Both the position numbers and the translations under genes were made by a program. The notes below the pieces were generated by a model. That model worked only from the letters and a program-made list of their open reading frames with translations. It was not told the DNA's origin and ran no database searches. DNA of 64,000 nt from JADLDB01 sp040755835 (lineage in GTDB: Bacteria; Myxococcota; Myxococcia; Myxococcales; Myxococcaceae): NCBI GenBank assembly GCA_040755835.1, contig JBFMAB010000072.1, forward strand, positions 9,064 to 73,063, written 5' to 3'. Shown piece by piece: positions 25,166 through 34,293 of the stretch (its first letter is position 1; every line of letters starts with the position of its first letter).

Positions 25166-26492
25166 GGGCCACCTCCTCCGGGGCGCCGAGGGCCTTCGCC
25201 AGCAGCTCGAGCGTCTCCGACAGCGTGTAGCGCTCGTCGGGGCCCTGGCGGAGGAAGGCGTTGAGCGCGTTGATGCAGGACAGCGCGTGGTCGAGCCGTG
25301 GGTTGCTACCGGCGACGTAGGCGCCGACCTCCACGAGGTCCGCCGACTCGCGGTACGTCGCCAGCACCTCGCGCGCCGTCCTCGCCAGCGCGAGGTGCGC
25401 CGGAGCGGCCACGTCGCTCATCACCCGGCTCACCGACTGCAGCACGTCGATGCTGGGGAAGTGCCCGGCGCCCGCCAGCTTGCGGGACAGCACCAGGTGC
25501 CCGTCGAGAATGGCCTTCGCCGCGTCCACCACCGGATCCGTCAGGTCGTCGCCTTCGGCCAGCACGGTGTAGAGCGCGGTGATGCTGCCTTCGCCTTCGT
25601 CGTTTCCGGCGCGCTCGACCAGCCGCGGCATCAGGGCGAAGACCGACGGCGGGTAGCCCTTGGACGTCGGCGGCTCGCCGGCCGCCAGACCGATCTCCCG
25701 CTGCGCCATGCACACCCGGGACAGCGAGTCGACGAGCAACAGCACCTTGCGGCCCCGCGCGCGGAAGTGCTCGGCGACGCTGGTCGCCGCCATCGCCGCG
25801 CGCACGCGTACCAGCGGCGGCTCGTCGGCGGTCGCCACGACGACGACCGAGCGCGCCAGCCCCTCGCCGAGGTCGCGCTCGACGAACTCCCGGACCTCGC
25901 GACCGCGCTCGCCCACCAGCGCCACCACGATGACGTCGGCGCTCGCGTGGCGCGCCACCATGCCCAGCATCACGCTCTTGCCGACGCCCGGCCCCGCCAG
26001 CACGCCGAGGCGTTGGCCTTCGCCCATCGTGAGGAGCGCATCCACCGCCTTGAGGCCCAGCACCTGCGGGCGGCTGATGCGGCGCCGCCGCATCGCCGAG
26101 GGTGGCCGGCCGTTGAGCGCCCTCTTGGACTCGAGCCGCGGCGGCGGCTGCCCGTCGATGGGCCGCAGCCCCGCGTCCACCACCCGGCCGAGCAGCCCTT
26201 CGCCGGCCGGCACCTCGGCGGCGCTGTCCCGCGGCACCACGGCGCAGCCCTCGCAAATCCCCTGCATCTCCCCGAAGGGCATCAGCAGCGCGTTGGCTCC
26301 CGAGAAGCCGACGACCTCCGCCGGCACCCGGCGCTCGTCCGCCAACTGGATTTCACAGGCGGTGCCCACCGGAACGCGCGGCAACGTGGCCTCCACCACC
26401 AGGCCGGTGGCGCGCAACACCCGGCCCTGGATGGGCAGCGGCTCGGCCTGCCGGAGCGCCGCCGCCAGACGCTCGACGTCGACCAGACTCAT
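25158..26492 (-). CDS. fliI: Flagellar export ATPase FliI
   Basis: 444 residues, F1-beta-like ATPase. Walker A is LGVLAGPGVGKSVMLGMVAR, Walker B is KVLLLVDSLSRVCMAQREIG. The N-terminal barrel and C-terminal export domain (LSCINALNAFLRQGPDERYT) are typical. It energises substrate release from chaperones. Its ATG overlaps the fliH stop as ATGA and its end overlaps the MotE-like gene by eight bases. Confidence 0.96.
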   Translation of the reverse strand: MSLVDVERLAAALRQAEPLPIQGRVLRATGLVVEATLPRVPVGTACEIQLADERRVPAEVVGFSGANALLMPFGEMQGICEGCAVVPRDSAAEVPAGEGLLGRVVDAGLRPIDGQPPPRLESKRALNGRPPSAMRRRRISRPQVLGLKAVDALLTMGEGQRLGVLAGPGVGKSVMLGMVARHASADVIVVALVGERGREVREFVERDLGEGLARSVVVVATADEPPLVRVRAAMAATSVAEHFRARGRKVLLLVDSLSRVCMAQREIGLAAGEPPTSKGYPPSVFALMPRLVERAGNDEGEGSITALYTVLAEGDDLTDPVVDAAKAILDGHLVLSRKLAGAGHFPSIDVLQSVSRVMSDVAAPAHLALARTAREVLATYRESADLVEVGAYVAGSNPRLDHALSCINALNAFLRQGPDERYTLSETLELLAKALGAPEEVARA

Positions 26493-27241
26493 GAGTCGCC
26501 CTCCTCGAGCGCCCGCTCGGCGGCGCGCCGGAGCTCCTCGAGGCGCGTCTTCACCCGCCCGTCGACGGCGGCCTGCTCGGACTCGACGACGCAGTCGCCC
26601 GGCTCGAGCGTCGGGTCCGCCACCACTTCCACCTGCATGAGGCTCAGCCCCACGCGCTGCCGTCCTTCCGGGGCGTCGATGCGTTCAGCGTCGGCCGGGT
26701 GCAGACGAATGACGAGGTGCCGCGCGTCGCCGAGCCGCCGCACCGCGCTGCGCACCAACGAGAACAGCGCCTCGGGGTTCGCCGACAGCTCCTGCTCGAG
26801 GATGCGGCGCGCCACCTGAAAGCCGATCTCCAACGCGTCGGCGCGCGCCTGGTCGGCGAGGCGGGCGGCCTCGAGCCGCAGCCGCTCGATGGCCGCCTCC
26901 AGGCGCCGGCCGCTCTCCGCCGCGACGGGGCCCGGCGCCGAGGGTAAAGGCCCCAGCACGCCCGCGAGCACCGCGGACGAGACGGTCGACGCTTCGTCCA
27001 GCGCCCGGTGGGCGACGCCCTCGGGAGGCGCGGAGGCCGCGGGCGATGGCGCGGGCGCCGGCGGAGGCGGCGGCGTGGACGGCGGCGGAGTCGGCGGCGG
27101 GCGCGGTGGCGGCGGCGTCACCACCCGCAGCGAGGGTGCGGGTCGGCCCGAGATCCGGGCGAAGGACACCGGAGTCGCCGTGGCGCTGGCGCGCTTCTCG
27201 TCGAGGAACTGCGGCGAGCGGATGTCGCGGGTCTCTGCCAC
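26489..27241 (-). CDS. fliH: Flagellar export ATPase regulator FliH
   Basis: 250 residues from a GTG preceded by AGGAGA at six bases. After a long Pro-rich stretch (about residues 40-75), the C-terminal half is the FliH/YscL domain: RLRLEAARLADQARADALEI, FSLVRSAVRRLGDARHLVIR and VVADPTLEPGDCVVESEQAA. It holds FliI as a stator stalk. The polyproline N-terminus is unusually long. Confidence 0.9.
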   Translation of the reverse strand: MAETRDIRSPQFLDEKRASATATPVSFARISGRPAPSLRVVTPPPPRPPPTPPPSTPPPPPAPAPSPAASAPPEGVAHRALDEASTVSSAVLAGVLGPLPSAPGPVAAESGRRLEAAIERLRLEAARLADQARADALEIGFQVARRILEQELSANPEALFSLVRSAVRRLGDARHLVIRLHPADAERIDAPEGRQRVGLSLMQVEVVADPTLEPGDCVVESEQAAVDGRVKTRLEELRRAAERALEEGDS

Positions 27242-27257
27242 GGTCGTCTCCTGCGAG

Positions 27258-28313
27258 TCACACCAGCTTGTCGGTGGCGCGGATGATGGTGATCTTCCCC
27301 TTCTCGGCGAGCTCCGTGGCGAGGCGCGTCATCGCCAGCTGCGCCTGCTCGACGATGGACAGCTTCACCGGGCCCATCGCGGCGATGTCGTCCTGCAGCA
27401 TCTGCGCGGCGCGCGTCGACATGTTCCGGAACAGCTTCGCCTTCAGCTCTTCCGAGGCGCCCTTCAGCGCCAGCGGCAGCTGGTTGGGGTCGGCGTCCTT
27501 GAGCAGCGTCTGGATGTCGCGGTCCGTGAGCCGTGCGAGGTCGTCGAAGGTGAACAGCTTCGCGCGCAGGTCGGCCGCGAGGTTCGGGTCGTCCTGCTCG
27601 ATGGCCTCGATGACCTCGGCCTGCTGCGCCGCAGACGCGCGCCGCAGCACCTCGAGCGCCGCGCCCTTCCCGTCGACGCGCCGCATGCCTTCGGCCACCA
27701 CGGCCTGCAGCTCGCTGGTGAGCGCGCTGCGCACCTCGCGCAGGACCTCGGGTGCCACCGACTCCACGGTGGCCATGCGCCGGACGATCGCGGGCCGCGC
27801 GGCCTCCGGCACGTGCGCCATCACCGCCGCCGCGCGCTCCGGCGTCATCGCCGACAGCACCAGCGCTACCGTCTGCGGCGCCTCGCGCGACAGCACCATC
27901 GCCAGCGCCTCGGGGTCCGCCTCGGTGATGGGGCCCAGCACCTCGTCCGGCGGCGGCGGCGCCGCCACCCCGTCGAAGGCCCGCCGCGCCACTTCGCTGC
28001 CCAGCGCGCTCTCGGCCACCTCGCGGAGCACCTCGTCGCCCACCACCAGGTCGCCGGTCAGCCCCGACATCGCGTCGACGAAGCTCTCGAGCGCCTCCGT
28101 CACCACCGGCGCGCCGGCGCGCTTGAGCTCCCGGGCGCCCGCGGCCACCCGCCGCACCTCGTCCTCGTCGAGCAACCGGAAAATCTGCGTCGCCACCTCC
28201 GGCCCCAGACTCAAGAGGACCGCCGCCGCGCGCACGGTGCCCGGCGCCGCTGGCGTCGCCCTGGCGCCGTCCGCCGCCGCCTGTGCCGGAAAAACCGCTG
28301 CGCCGTCAGCCAT
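27258..28313 (-). CDS. fliG: Flagellar motor switch protein FliG
   Basis: 351 residues with the three FliG domains. The N-terminal domain opens RAAAVLLSLGPEVATQIFRL, the middle contains EQDDPNLAADLRAKLFTFDD and the C-terminal domain includes LFRNMSTRAAQMLQDDIAAM with the charged torque helix. A short extra Ala-rich N-terminus precedes the domain. Four bases separate it from fliF. Confidence 0.95.
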   Translation of the reverse strand: MADGAAVFPAQAAADGARATPAAPGTVRAAAVLLSLGPEVATQIFRLLDEDEVRRVAAGARELKRAGAPVVTEALESFVDAMSGLTGDLVVGDEVLREVAESALGSEVARRAFDGVAAPPPPDEVLGPITEADPEALAMVLSREAPQTVALVLSAMTPERAAAVMAHVPEAARPAIVRRMATVESVAPEVLREVRSALTSELQAVVAEGMRRVDGKGAALEVLRRASAAQQAEVIEAIEQDDPNLAADLRAKLFTFDDLARLTDRDIQTLLKDADPNQLPLALKGASEELKAKLFRNMSTRAAQMLQDDIAAMGPVKLSIVEQAQLAMTRLATELAEKGKITIIRATDKLV

Positions 28314-28317
28314 GGCC

Positions 28318-29910
28318 TCACCTCACCTGGTGTCCTTCGACGTTGAGCCACGCGCGCAGCAGGTGCGCCGCGCGAACCGGATCCGTCCGGGCCAGCTCCC
28401 GCGCGCGCTCCCGCAGCGCCTCGGTCGAGTCCGCCAGCGCCTTCGGCGGCTCCACGGGCGGCAACGCGCTTTGCGGCTTCGCCTCGCCATCGACGGCCTC
28501 GGCCGGGGCTTCGAGGTCCGCCACCCGCGCCCCGGGGCGCAGCACGAGGGGCTTCGGCTCCGCGGCGCGCCGGCGCAGCAGCGCGAAGGCGAGGAGCGCC
28601 AGGAGCAGCAGCGCGCCGCCCCCGATGGCGGCCCACCCCCAGGTCGGCAGCGGCTGCCCCGCCGGCGCCTCGGCGACCGGCTCCTCGGTCGAACGGGAGA
28701 AGACGGCCGAGCGGATCTCCAGCTGATCGCCGCGCTGCTCGTCGTAGCCCACGGCGCGGCGCACCAGCTCGCCCAGGCGCTGCACCTCCGCCTCGGGCCG
28801 GGGCTTGCCGTCGACGCCGTCGAGCAGCACCGCCACCGACAGCCTCGTCAGCCGGGGCGCCTTCACCACCGTCCGGGTGGTGGTCCGGCTCACCTCGTAG
28901 TTGCGCGTCTCCTCGTTGCTGTTCGACGCCGACTTCGTCTCGGTGCCCGGCGGCGACGCCAGCTGCGGCTGGAGCGGCTGGTTGGCCGCGGCGCCCACCA
29001 CCCCGCCCTGTCGCTTCTGCGAATCCTGTGTCTGGCTCTGGGTGACGGTGCGCTCGCTCTTCAGCACGGCGCCGTCCGGATCGAAGGCGTCGTCGGTGGT
29101 GGTGACTTCCGCCGCGTCGACCGTGGCCGTCACCCGGGCGACCACCTGCCCCACGCCGACGACGGGCTCGAGCAACGTCACCACGCGCTGCTCGAGGTCG
29201 CGCTCCAGCTTCCGCTGGAAGCCGTGCACGTCGGCGCCCCACTCCTCCTCGGAGGCCAGGACGGCGCCCCGCCCATCGACGATGGTGACGCCCTCCGCCG
29301 GCAACCCCGGCACGGCCGACGCGACCAGGTGCCGAATGCCCGCCAGCTCGCGCTCGGACAGCGTCTGGCCGGGACGGAGGTTCACCATCACCGCGGCGGA
29401 CGCGGGCCGGTCGTCGCCCTTGAAGACGCCCTTCTCGGCCAGCACCAGGTGTACCCGCGCCGAGCGCACGCCCGCGATGCTGCCGATGGTGCGTGCCAGC
29501 TCGCCTTCCGTGGCGCGTCGGAGGTTCACCTTCTGGGTGAACTCCGAGACGCCGAAGTCCCCCTTGTCGAACAGCTCGAAGCCGGCGCCGCTCGAGCGCG
29601 GCAGGCCGTCGGCGGCGAGCAACAGCCGCACGTCGTACACCTTCGCCGCCGGCACCAGGAGCGCCGCGCCTCCCGCCTCGAGACGGAAGGGCACGCCGGT
29701 GGCCTTCAGGCGAGCGGCGATCTCCGCGGAGTCCTCGGTGGACAGGTTGGTGTACGCATACTGGTACTCGCCCGCGGACCCGAGGACGACGACGGCGGCC
29801 ACCACGCCGGCGACGGCCAGCGCGCCCAGCCCCAGCGCCACCCGCGTCGCCATCGACAGCGCCGCCAGCCGCCGGGGGAGCTCCGCGAGCTGTCTCTGCA
29901 GCGATTCCAT
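28318..29910 (-). CDS. fliF: Flagellar MS-ring protein FliF
   Basis: 530 residues. The first membrane helix (about residues 20-48, VALGLGALAVAGVVAAVVVLG) is followed by YscJ-like ring-building domains (YTNLSTEDSAEIAARLKATG; GDFGVSEFTQKVNLRRATEG; SARVHLVLAEKGVFKGDDRP) and a second helix near residue 440 (GWAAIGGGALLLLALLAFAL). The C-terminal tail that binds FliG is present (ARELARTDPVRAAHLLRAWL). Confidence 0.95.
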   Translation of the reverse strand: MESLQRQLAELPRRLAALSMATRVALGLGALAVAGVVAAVVVLGSAGEYQYAYTNLSTEDSAEIAARLKATGVPFRLEAGGAALLVPAAKVYDVRLLLAADGLPRSSGAGFELFDKGDFGVSEFTQKVNLRRATEGELARTIGSIAGVRSARVHLVLAEKGVFKGDDRPASAAVMVNLRPGQTLSERELAGIRHLVASAVPGLPAEGVTIVDGRGAVLASEEEWGADVHGFQRKLERDLEQRVVTLLEPVVGVGQVVARVTATVDAAEVTTTDDAFDPDGAVLKSERTVTQSQTQDSQKRQGGVVGAAANQPLQPQLASPPGTETKSASNSNEETRNYEVSRTTTRTVVKAPRLTRLSVAVLLDGVDGKPRPEAEVQRLGELVRRAVGYDEQRGDQLEIRSAVFSRSTEEPVAEAPAGQPLPTWGWAAIGGGALLLLALLAFALLRRRAAEPKPLVLRPGARVADLEAPAEAVDGEAKPQSALPPVEPPKALADSTEALRERARELARTDPVRAAHLLRAWLNVEGHQVR

Positions 29911-29929
29911 GGGCGTCGGGCCTCTTCCG

Positions 29930-30229
29930 CTACACGCTCATCCGCATGATCTCGTGGTACGCGTCCACGACCTTGTTCCGCACCTTCGTCGCCACGCGCA
30001 TGGCGATGTCGGCCTTCTCGAGGGCGATGGACAGCTCGTGCAGGTTCCCGCCGCCCAGCGCCGCCTTCGCGGACTCGAAGTCCGCCTCCACCTGCACGCG
30101 CTCGACGCTCACCAGCGCATCGCGGAGCGCTGCGCCGAAGTCCACTTCGGAGCGCGCGTCCTCGGGGCGGGCGACGCGCCGCGGACCTTCGATGGCGGGC
30201 GCCTCGACGGGTGCGGTGACGGGCTTCAT
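29930..30229 (-). CDS. fliE: Flagellar MS-ring/rod junction protein FliE
   Basis: 99 residues from the ATG at 30229; the longer open frame upstream is a shadow of flgC. The C-terminal half is the FliE domain: LHELSIALEKADIAMRVATK and VRNKVVDAYHEIMRMSV. It links the MS ring to the rod. Order flgB-flgC-fliE-fliF-fliG is the standard one. Confidence 0.94.
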   Translation of the reverse strand: MKPVTAPVEAPAIEGPRRVARPEDARSEVDFGAALRDALVSVERVQVEADFESAKAALGGGNLHELSIALEKADIAMRVATKVRNKVVDAYHEIMRMSV

Positions 30230-30231
30230 CG

Positions 30232-30648
30232 CTACCTCCCGATGTCCAGCGCGCGCTGGGCCATGGTCTTGAGCGTCTCGACGGCGGTCGCGTTCGCGTC
30301 GTAGGCGCGCTGCGCCGACATCAGGTTGACCACCTCGTGAATCGGGTTGACGTTGGGCAGCGTGACGAAGCCGCCCGCGTCCGCGTCGGGGTGGCTGGGG
30401 AGGTAGACTCGGCGCCCGGGCCCCTCGTCGCGCTGGAGCTCCTCCACCTTCACGCCGACGGGGCCTTCGGCGCCGCCCACGCCCTCGAGGGGCTCGGGCA
30501 CGAAGACGGGGTCGATGCGCCGGTACAGCTCGCCGTCCGGGCCCCGCGTCGAGTCGGCGTTCGCCAGGTTCGATGACGCCGCGTTGACGCGGGCGCGCTC
30601 GGCCGAGAGGCCCGACGCGCTGATGCGGAGTGCGGAAAGAAAGTCCAT
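30232..30648 (-). CDS. flgC: Flagellar basal-body rod protein FlgC
   Basis: 138 residues. The N-terminal SALRISASGLSAERARVNAA and LANADSTRG and C-terminal EVVNLMSAQRAYDANATAVE are the rod-protein family signatures. The start is the ATG at 30648, eleven bases after the flgB stop. Two bases separate its stop from fliE. Confidence 0.95.
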   Translation of the reverse strand: MDFLSALRISASGLSAERARVNAASSNLANADSTRGPDGELYRRIDPVFVPEPLEGVGGAEGPVGVKVEELQRDEGPGRRVYLPSHPDADAGGFVTLPNVNPIHEVVNLMSAQRAYDANATAVETLKTMAQRALDIGR

Positions 30649-30659
30649 GACGCGTCTCC

Positions 30660-31028
30660 TCAGCCAATGCCGTCGTTGGCGACGTACTTGAGCAGGGCCA
30701 GCTTCCTCGCCACGGCGCGCGCGGCGGCCGAGTACTGCAGCCCGTTCTCGGCCATGGCCGACATCGTGCGATCGAGATCGACCCCGTTCCCGTCGAGGCC
30801 CGCCACCGCGTCCTCCACCTCGCGGGTGGCAGCGCGCACCGCGGCGTGCCGCGCCTCCCCGCCGTCGGCGGCCAACGCTCCCTGCATGGCTCGGTCGAAG
30901 TCGACGTCCTTCTCCGTGAAGCCCGGCGTGTCGATGTTCGCTGCGTTGGAGGCGAGCACGTTCTGCCGCTCGAGCCGCACGTCGAGCGCCCGCTCGAGGA
31001 CCGTCAGCGTGTTGTCGAAGAGCCTCAT
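30660..31028 (-). CDS. flgB: Flagellar basal-body rod protein FlgB
   Basis: 122 residues. LERALDVRLERQNVLASNAA followed by NIDTPGFTEKDVDF is the FlgB rod motif. The start is the ATG at 31028; the frame continues upstream only 18 codons. Its leader is short and has no clear ribosome binding site. It is the first structural gene after the TPR protein in operon B. Confidence 0.93.
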   Translation of the reverse strand: MRLFDNTLTVLERALDVRLERQNVLASNAANIDTPGFTEKDVDFDRAMQGALAADGGEARHAAVRAATREVEDAVAGLDGNGVDLDRTMSAMAENGLQYSAAARAVARKLALLKYVANDGIG

Positions 31029-31042
31029 GAGACGTGACGCTG

Positions 31043-31058
31043 TGCGAGGAGCGTGCCG
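31043..31058 (-). promoter_or_regulatory. Weak sigma-54-type element before flgB
   Basis: On the minus strand CGGCACGCTCCTCGCA has -24 GG and -12 GC ten bases apart and a good GGCACG, but TCGC in place of TTGC. The predicted transcript start would be only about four bases from the flgB ATG, which weakens the case. Confidence 0.25.
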
Positions 31059-31078
31059 GAAGCCCCGACGGCCAGGCG

Positions 31079-32572
31079 TCAAGGCGTCGACGCCGGCGCG
31101 GCCTCACCGCCCGCGTCGGGCCCAGCAGACGAGTCCGTCGGCCCCGCGATCGGCGCACCCGCCGGCGGCGCCTCGATGCCGCCGTCGCGCCCCCCGGCTT
31201 CCTCCGCGACGGCTCCGTCGTCGGGCGGCGGCCCCACCGGCACCACCTGAGCGGCCCCGAGGACCGCCGACGCCCGCGAGCGCCCCGCGACCGCCAGGGC
31301 GTCGGCCAACTCGACGGCGCCGGCCGCCGCGTCCAGCGCGCCGGCCACCTTCGCGGCGAGCTTCTCCAGCCCGGTGTCGGGCGGGGTGCGCGTCGGCGGC
31401 GTGACGCGCAGCGGGCGCTTCAGACGGGCCCGCGCGTAGGTGCGCACCGTCTCGGCGCGCACCGGGTCGCCGGCCAACTCGTAGAGCGCCGTGACGCGCG
31501 CCAGGTGCTCGGCGAGGCGCGAGACGGGGACTGCCGGCGTGGCCGTGGCCAACAGGTTCGCCGCGAAGGCCGGCGCGCCGAGGTGCGCCGCCGCCTCGGC
31601 AGCCTCGCGCAGCAACGATGGATCGCGTGACACGCCCACCTCGCGCTGCTGCCCGAGGAAGAGCTCGAGGCCGACCGCCTGCAGCTCCGGTTCCTCGCTG
31701 CGCAGCGCGGCCAGCGCCACCCCGACGCACACCCTGGGCCAGAGAGGGCACGCGGGCTGACGCTCGCGCGCCGCCAGCCGCCGCTGGAGCGCCAGCGCCG
31801 CGCGGCGGTCTTCTCCCTGCAGCACCAGCGCCCGGGCGAGGCGCAGGTCGACTTCCGTCGCCAGCGGCTCGGACAGCCGCGCGCTGTCGAACACGGCCTC
31901 TTCGCGCGCGCAGCCGGTGAGCTCGCACAGGCGCATGGCGGCCACCCGGCCCCAGCTGTCCCGGCGGCCCGCCGCCTGGTAGCGCGAGAGGGCGCTCGGC
32001 AGATCGCCCTTCGCCATCGCGATGTCGCCCAGCCGGAGCGCGGCGAAGTCTGCGTTGCCGTGCTGCAGCGCTTCGGTCAACAGTGGCACCGCCTCGTCAT
32101 GACGGCCCTCCGCCACGAGGCACTCGGCCCGGCCCTCGGGCGTCGTTCCCGGGCAGGCGCCGCCCAGGCCGAACTGGTCCGGCGGGTAGTGCCACGCCAC
32201 GCCGAACGCGCGCGGCTCGTCCGGCGGGACACCTCGCGGCTGCGACAGCACCAACTCGGGCCCCCGGCGGCCGCGGCCCAGCGCCGCGCGCAGCTGGCCA
32301 CGCAGACAGTGCGCGACGGCCACCCCGTCTCGCACTTCCGCCGTCGGGCACAGCCTCGACGTCCGCAAGGCCCGCGCGACCGCCGGCGCGAGGGCCGTGG
32401 TGACGCGGACCTCGCGCGACCACACGTCGAGCTCCATCGCGCGCGGCGCCGCTGGCAACGGCACGCGCTCGAGCACCTCGGTCGCCAGCACCAGGTGGCT
32501 CTCGGGTGCGCGGGCAACCGGGGCGCCGGGCGCGGCGAGACACAGCACGGCGGTGAGCAGCCACGGCGTCAC
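31079..32572 (-). CDS. Exported TPR-type protein in the flagellar operon
   Basis: 497 residues from a GTG at 32572, preceded at seven bases by AGGCGG. TPWLLTAVLCLAAPGAPVARA is a signal peptide. The middle holds TPR-like helices (AVPLLTEALQHGNADFAALR, LGDIAMAKGDLPSALSRYQA) and further helical hairpins; the tail is Pro/Gly/Asp-rich and low in complexity. It lies between the sigma-54 activator and flgB, 50 bases before flgB, so it is probably a periplasmic component of flagellum assembly or stability specific to this lineage. No named family is recognised. Confidence 0.65.
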   Translation of the reverse strand: MTPWLLTAVLCLAAPGAPVARAPESHLVLATEVLERVPLPAAPRAMELDVWSREVRVTTALAPAVARALRTSRLCPTAEVRDGVAVAHCLRGQLRAALGRGRRGPELVLSQPRGVPPDEPRAFGVAWHYPPDQFGLGGACPGTTPEGRAECLVAEGRHDEAVPLLTEALQHGNADFAALRLGDIAMAKGDLPSALSRYQAAGRRDSWGRVAAMRLCELTGCAREEAVFDSARLSEPLATEVDLRLARALVLQGEDRRAALALQRRLAARERQPACPLWPRVCVGVALAALRSEEPELQAVGLELFLGQQREVGVSRDPSLLREAAEAAAHLGAPAFAANLLATATPAVPVSRLAEHLARVTALYELAGDPVRAETVRTYARARLKRPLRVTPPTRTPPDTGLEKLAAKVAGALDAAAGAVELADALAVAGRSRASAVLGAAQVVPVGPPPDDGAVAEEAGGRDGGIEAPPAGAPIAGPTDSSAGPDAGGEAAPASTP

Positions 32573-32602
32573 ACGCAAACCGCCTGCATGCGCCGTTCCG
32601 CG

Positions 32603-33997
32603 TCAGGCGCCCGACGCGATGGCCGGCGTCGGGGCCGGCGCCTCGCGCGTCCGGCGGCGCAGCTTCTCCACCAGGGTTGTCCGCTGCAAGCCCAGCAAGT
32701 CGGCCGCGGCCTTCTTGTTGCCCCGGGCCTGCTCCAGGGCAGCGTCGATGTACTCGTCCTCGATGCGGCGCAGCAGCGTCGGCAAGTCCACCGGCAGGGT
32801 GCCCTCCGGCGGGGACAGCGGCGGCGAAGCGCGCGTCGGGCCCCACGGCGAGCGCGGCGGGAACTCGACGACGGAGGAGACGGAGGAAGAGTGCGGATGG
32901 AACGGCCCCATCGTGCGCGCCGCGGCGTCCTCCGTCGGCGCAGCGGCCTCCGGCGCCGGCGGCATGGGCGCAGCCGTCATGGGCACTGGCGGCATGGGCA
33001 CTGGCGGCATGGGCACTGGCGGCATGGGCGCTGACGGCATGGGCGCTGACGGCATGGGCGCTGACGGCATGGGCGCTGACGGCATGGGCGCCGGCGGCGT
33101 GCGCGTGGGCGGCGGAGCTGCGCGGAGCGGCTCGGGCGAGGCGACGTCGCCGCCCAACGCCACGGGGAAGGAGGGAGCGGTGTGCGCTTCGGGAGGCGGG
33201 CGGGGGCTGGTGGGTCGGGGCGCGGCCACGCCCAGCACGGCGGCGGGCAGGTGCTCGACGCGCAGCTCGGGGCCCTCGGCCAGCACGGAGACGCGTTCCA
33301 CGAGGTTCTCGAGCTCCCGGATGTTGCCGGGCCAGGCGTAGGCCGTGAGGCGCTCGTACACCTCGGGGGCGACCGGCCGTTGCTCGCCGCGCTCCCGCCA
33401 GAAGTGGGCGAACAGGACCGGGATATCGCCGGGCCGCTCACGCAACGGCGGCAACTCGATGGGGCACACCATGAGCCGGTAGTAGAGGTCGCGCCGGAAG
33501 CGCCCCGCCGCCACCTCCGCCTCGAGATCGCGGTTGGTCGCGGCGATGAGCCGGAAGTTGGCGGCCACCGACTCGTTGCTGCCCACGGGCTCGTAGACGC
33601 GCTCCTGGAGCATGCGCAACAGCTTCACCTGGAGCGCCAGCGGCAGCTCGCCCACCTCGTCGAGGAAGAGCGTCCCACCCTCTGCCATCGCGAGGCGCCC
33701 CTTGCGCGCCGCCACCGCGCCCGTGAAGGCGCCGCGCACGTGCCCGAACAGCTCGCTCTCGAGCAGCGCCTCGGGAATCGCGCCGCAATTCATGGGCACG
33801 AAGGGGCTCGCAGCGCGCGAGGAGTGCTCGTGGATGTACCGCGCCATCACTTCTTTGCCGGTCCCGGTCTCGCCGGTGATCAGCACCGTCGCCTCCGACG
33901 GCGCGAGCCGGCGCGCAGCCCGGAGCACGCCCTCCATCACCGACCCCTCGCCCATCGCCAGCACCCGCCGCCCGCCCTTCACGCTCATGTCTGCCAT
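32603..33997 (-). CDS. Sigma-54-dependent activator without receiver domain (FlrC/FleR-like)
   Basis: 464 residues. Almost at once the AAA+ domain begins: Walker A GETGTGKE (about 42-49), the sigma-54 contact loop GAFTGA (89-94), Walker B GGTLFLDEVGEL (107-118). The C-terminus is a Fis-type helix-turn-helix (ALEQARGNKKAAADLLGLQR). There is no response-regulator receiver, unlike FlrC or FleR. The linker before the DNA-binding domain is low complexity and contains PMPSA and PMPPV repeats. The start ATG at 33997 has GGAGGGAG upstream. It is divergent from a histidine kinase and preceded by a good sigma-54-type promoter, suggesting self-activation. Confidence 0.88.
   Translation of the reverse strand: MADMSVKGGRRVLAMGEGSVMEGVLRAARRLAPSEATVLITGETGTGKEVMARYIHEHSSRAASPFVPMNCGAIPEALLESELFGHVRGAFTGAVAARKGRLAMAEGGTLFLDEVGELPLALQVKLLRMLQERVYEPVGSNESVAANFRLIAATNRDLEAEVAAGRFRRDLYYRLMVCPIELPPLRERPGDIPVLFAHFWRERGEQRPVAPEVYERLTAYAWPGNIRELENLVERVSVLAEGPELRVEHLPAAVLGVAAPRPTSPRPPPEAHTAPSFPVALGGDVASPEPLRAAPPPTRTPPAPMPSAPMPSAPMPSAPMPSAPMPPVPMPPVPMPPVPMTAAPMPPAPEAAAPTEDAAARTMGPFHPHSSSVSSVVEFPPRSPWGPTRASPPLSPPEGTLPVDLPTLLRRIEDEYIDAALEQARGNKKAAADLLGLQRTTLVEKLRRRTREAPAPTPAIASGA
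32961..33095. repeat. Nine 15-bp tandem repeats inside the sigma-54 activator gene
   Basis: Units such as GGCATGGGCACTGGC (three copies) and GGCATGGGCGCTGAC (four exact copies) run in register from 32961 to 33095. They encode pentapeptides PMPPV and PMPSA between the AAA+ and DNA-binding domains. Length keeps the frame, so copy number can vary without breaking the protein. Confidence 0.95.
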
Positions 33998-34046
33998 TCC
34001 CGCTCCCTCCGGGCTGCGCCCGGGACTGATTGCGGGAGGGCGCCTC

Positions 34047-34062
34047 AGCAAGCGCCTTGCCA
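34047..34062 (-). promoter_or_regulatory. Sigma-54-type promoter of the sigma-54 activator gene
   Basis: On the minus strand TGGCAAGGCGCTTGCT matches TGGCACGNNNNTTGCW at every fixed base but one. The -24 GG (34060-34061) and -12 GC (34048-34049) are ten bases apart. The predicted start near 34036 gives a 39-base leader containing GGAGGGAG. Confidence 0.65.
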
Positions 34063-34277
34063 CCCGCCAGGCACGTGACGTTTCCCCTCGAAAACCGCCG
34101 TCAAGGGGGTGGCGAGCCGTCACCGCAGCCTCAGGTCCACGCTCACCCCCCCGTTTTCAACACCGGCGGATCCGCGCTTGTGCCGGAACGAGTTCCGCGG
34201 ATCTGCACGCGGGGTCGAACTCGACTCCGGGCGCGCGGCAAAGACCCACGTCCCCGCTCGTGCGTCAGGGCGGTGGC

Positions 34278-34293
34278 GGGCAGCAGGCTTGCA
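34278..34293 (+). promoter_or_regulatory. Possible sigma-54-type promoter of the histidine kinase/operon C
   Basis: GGGCAGCAGGCTTGCA has GG and GC ten bases apart and a full TTGCA, but only part of the -24 box. The predicted transcript start is about two bases before the GTG at 34306, so the message would be leaderless. Confidence 0.3.

Noticed and set aside
27046..29949. A 967-residue open frame on the plus strand under fliH, fliG and fliF
   Set aside because: Antisense shadow with no domain, no ribosome binding site and skewed Ser/Arg/Ala composition.
34066..34085. GGCACGTGACG as a sigma-54 -24 box for the kinase
   Set aside because: The position for GC at -12 holds TT; spacing does not fit.
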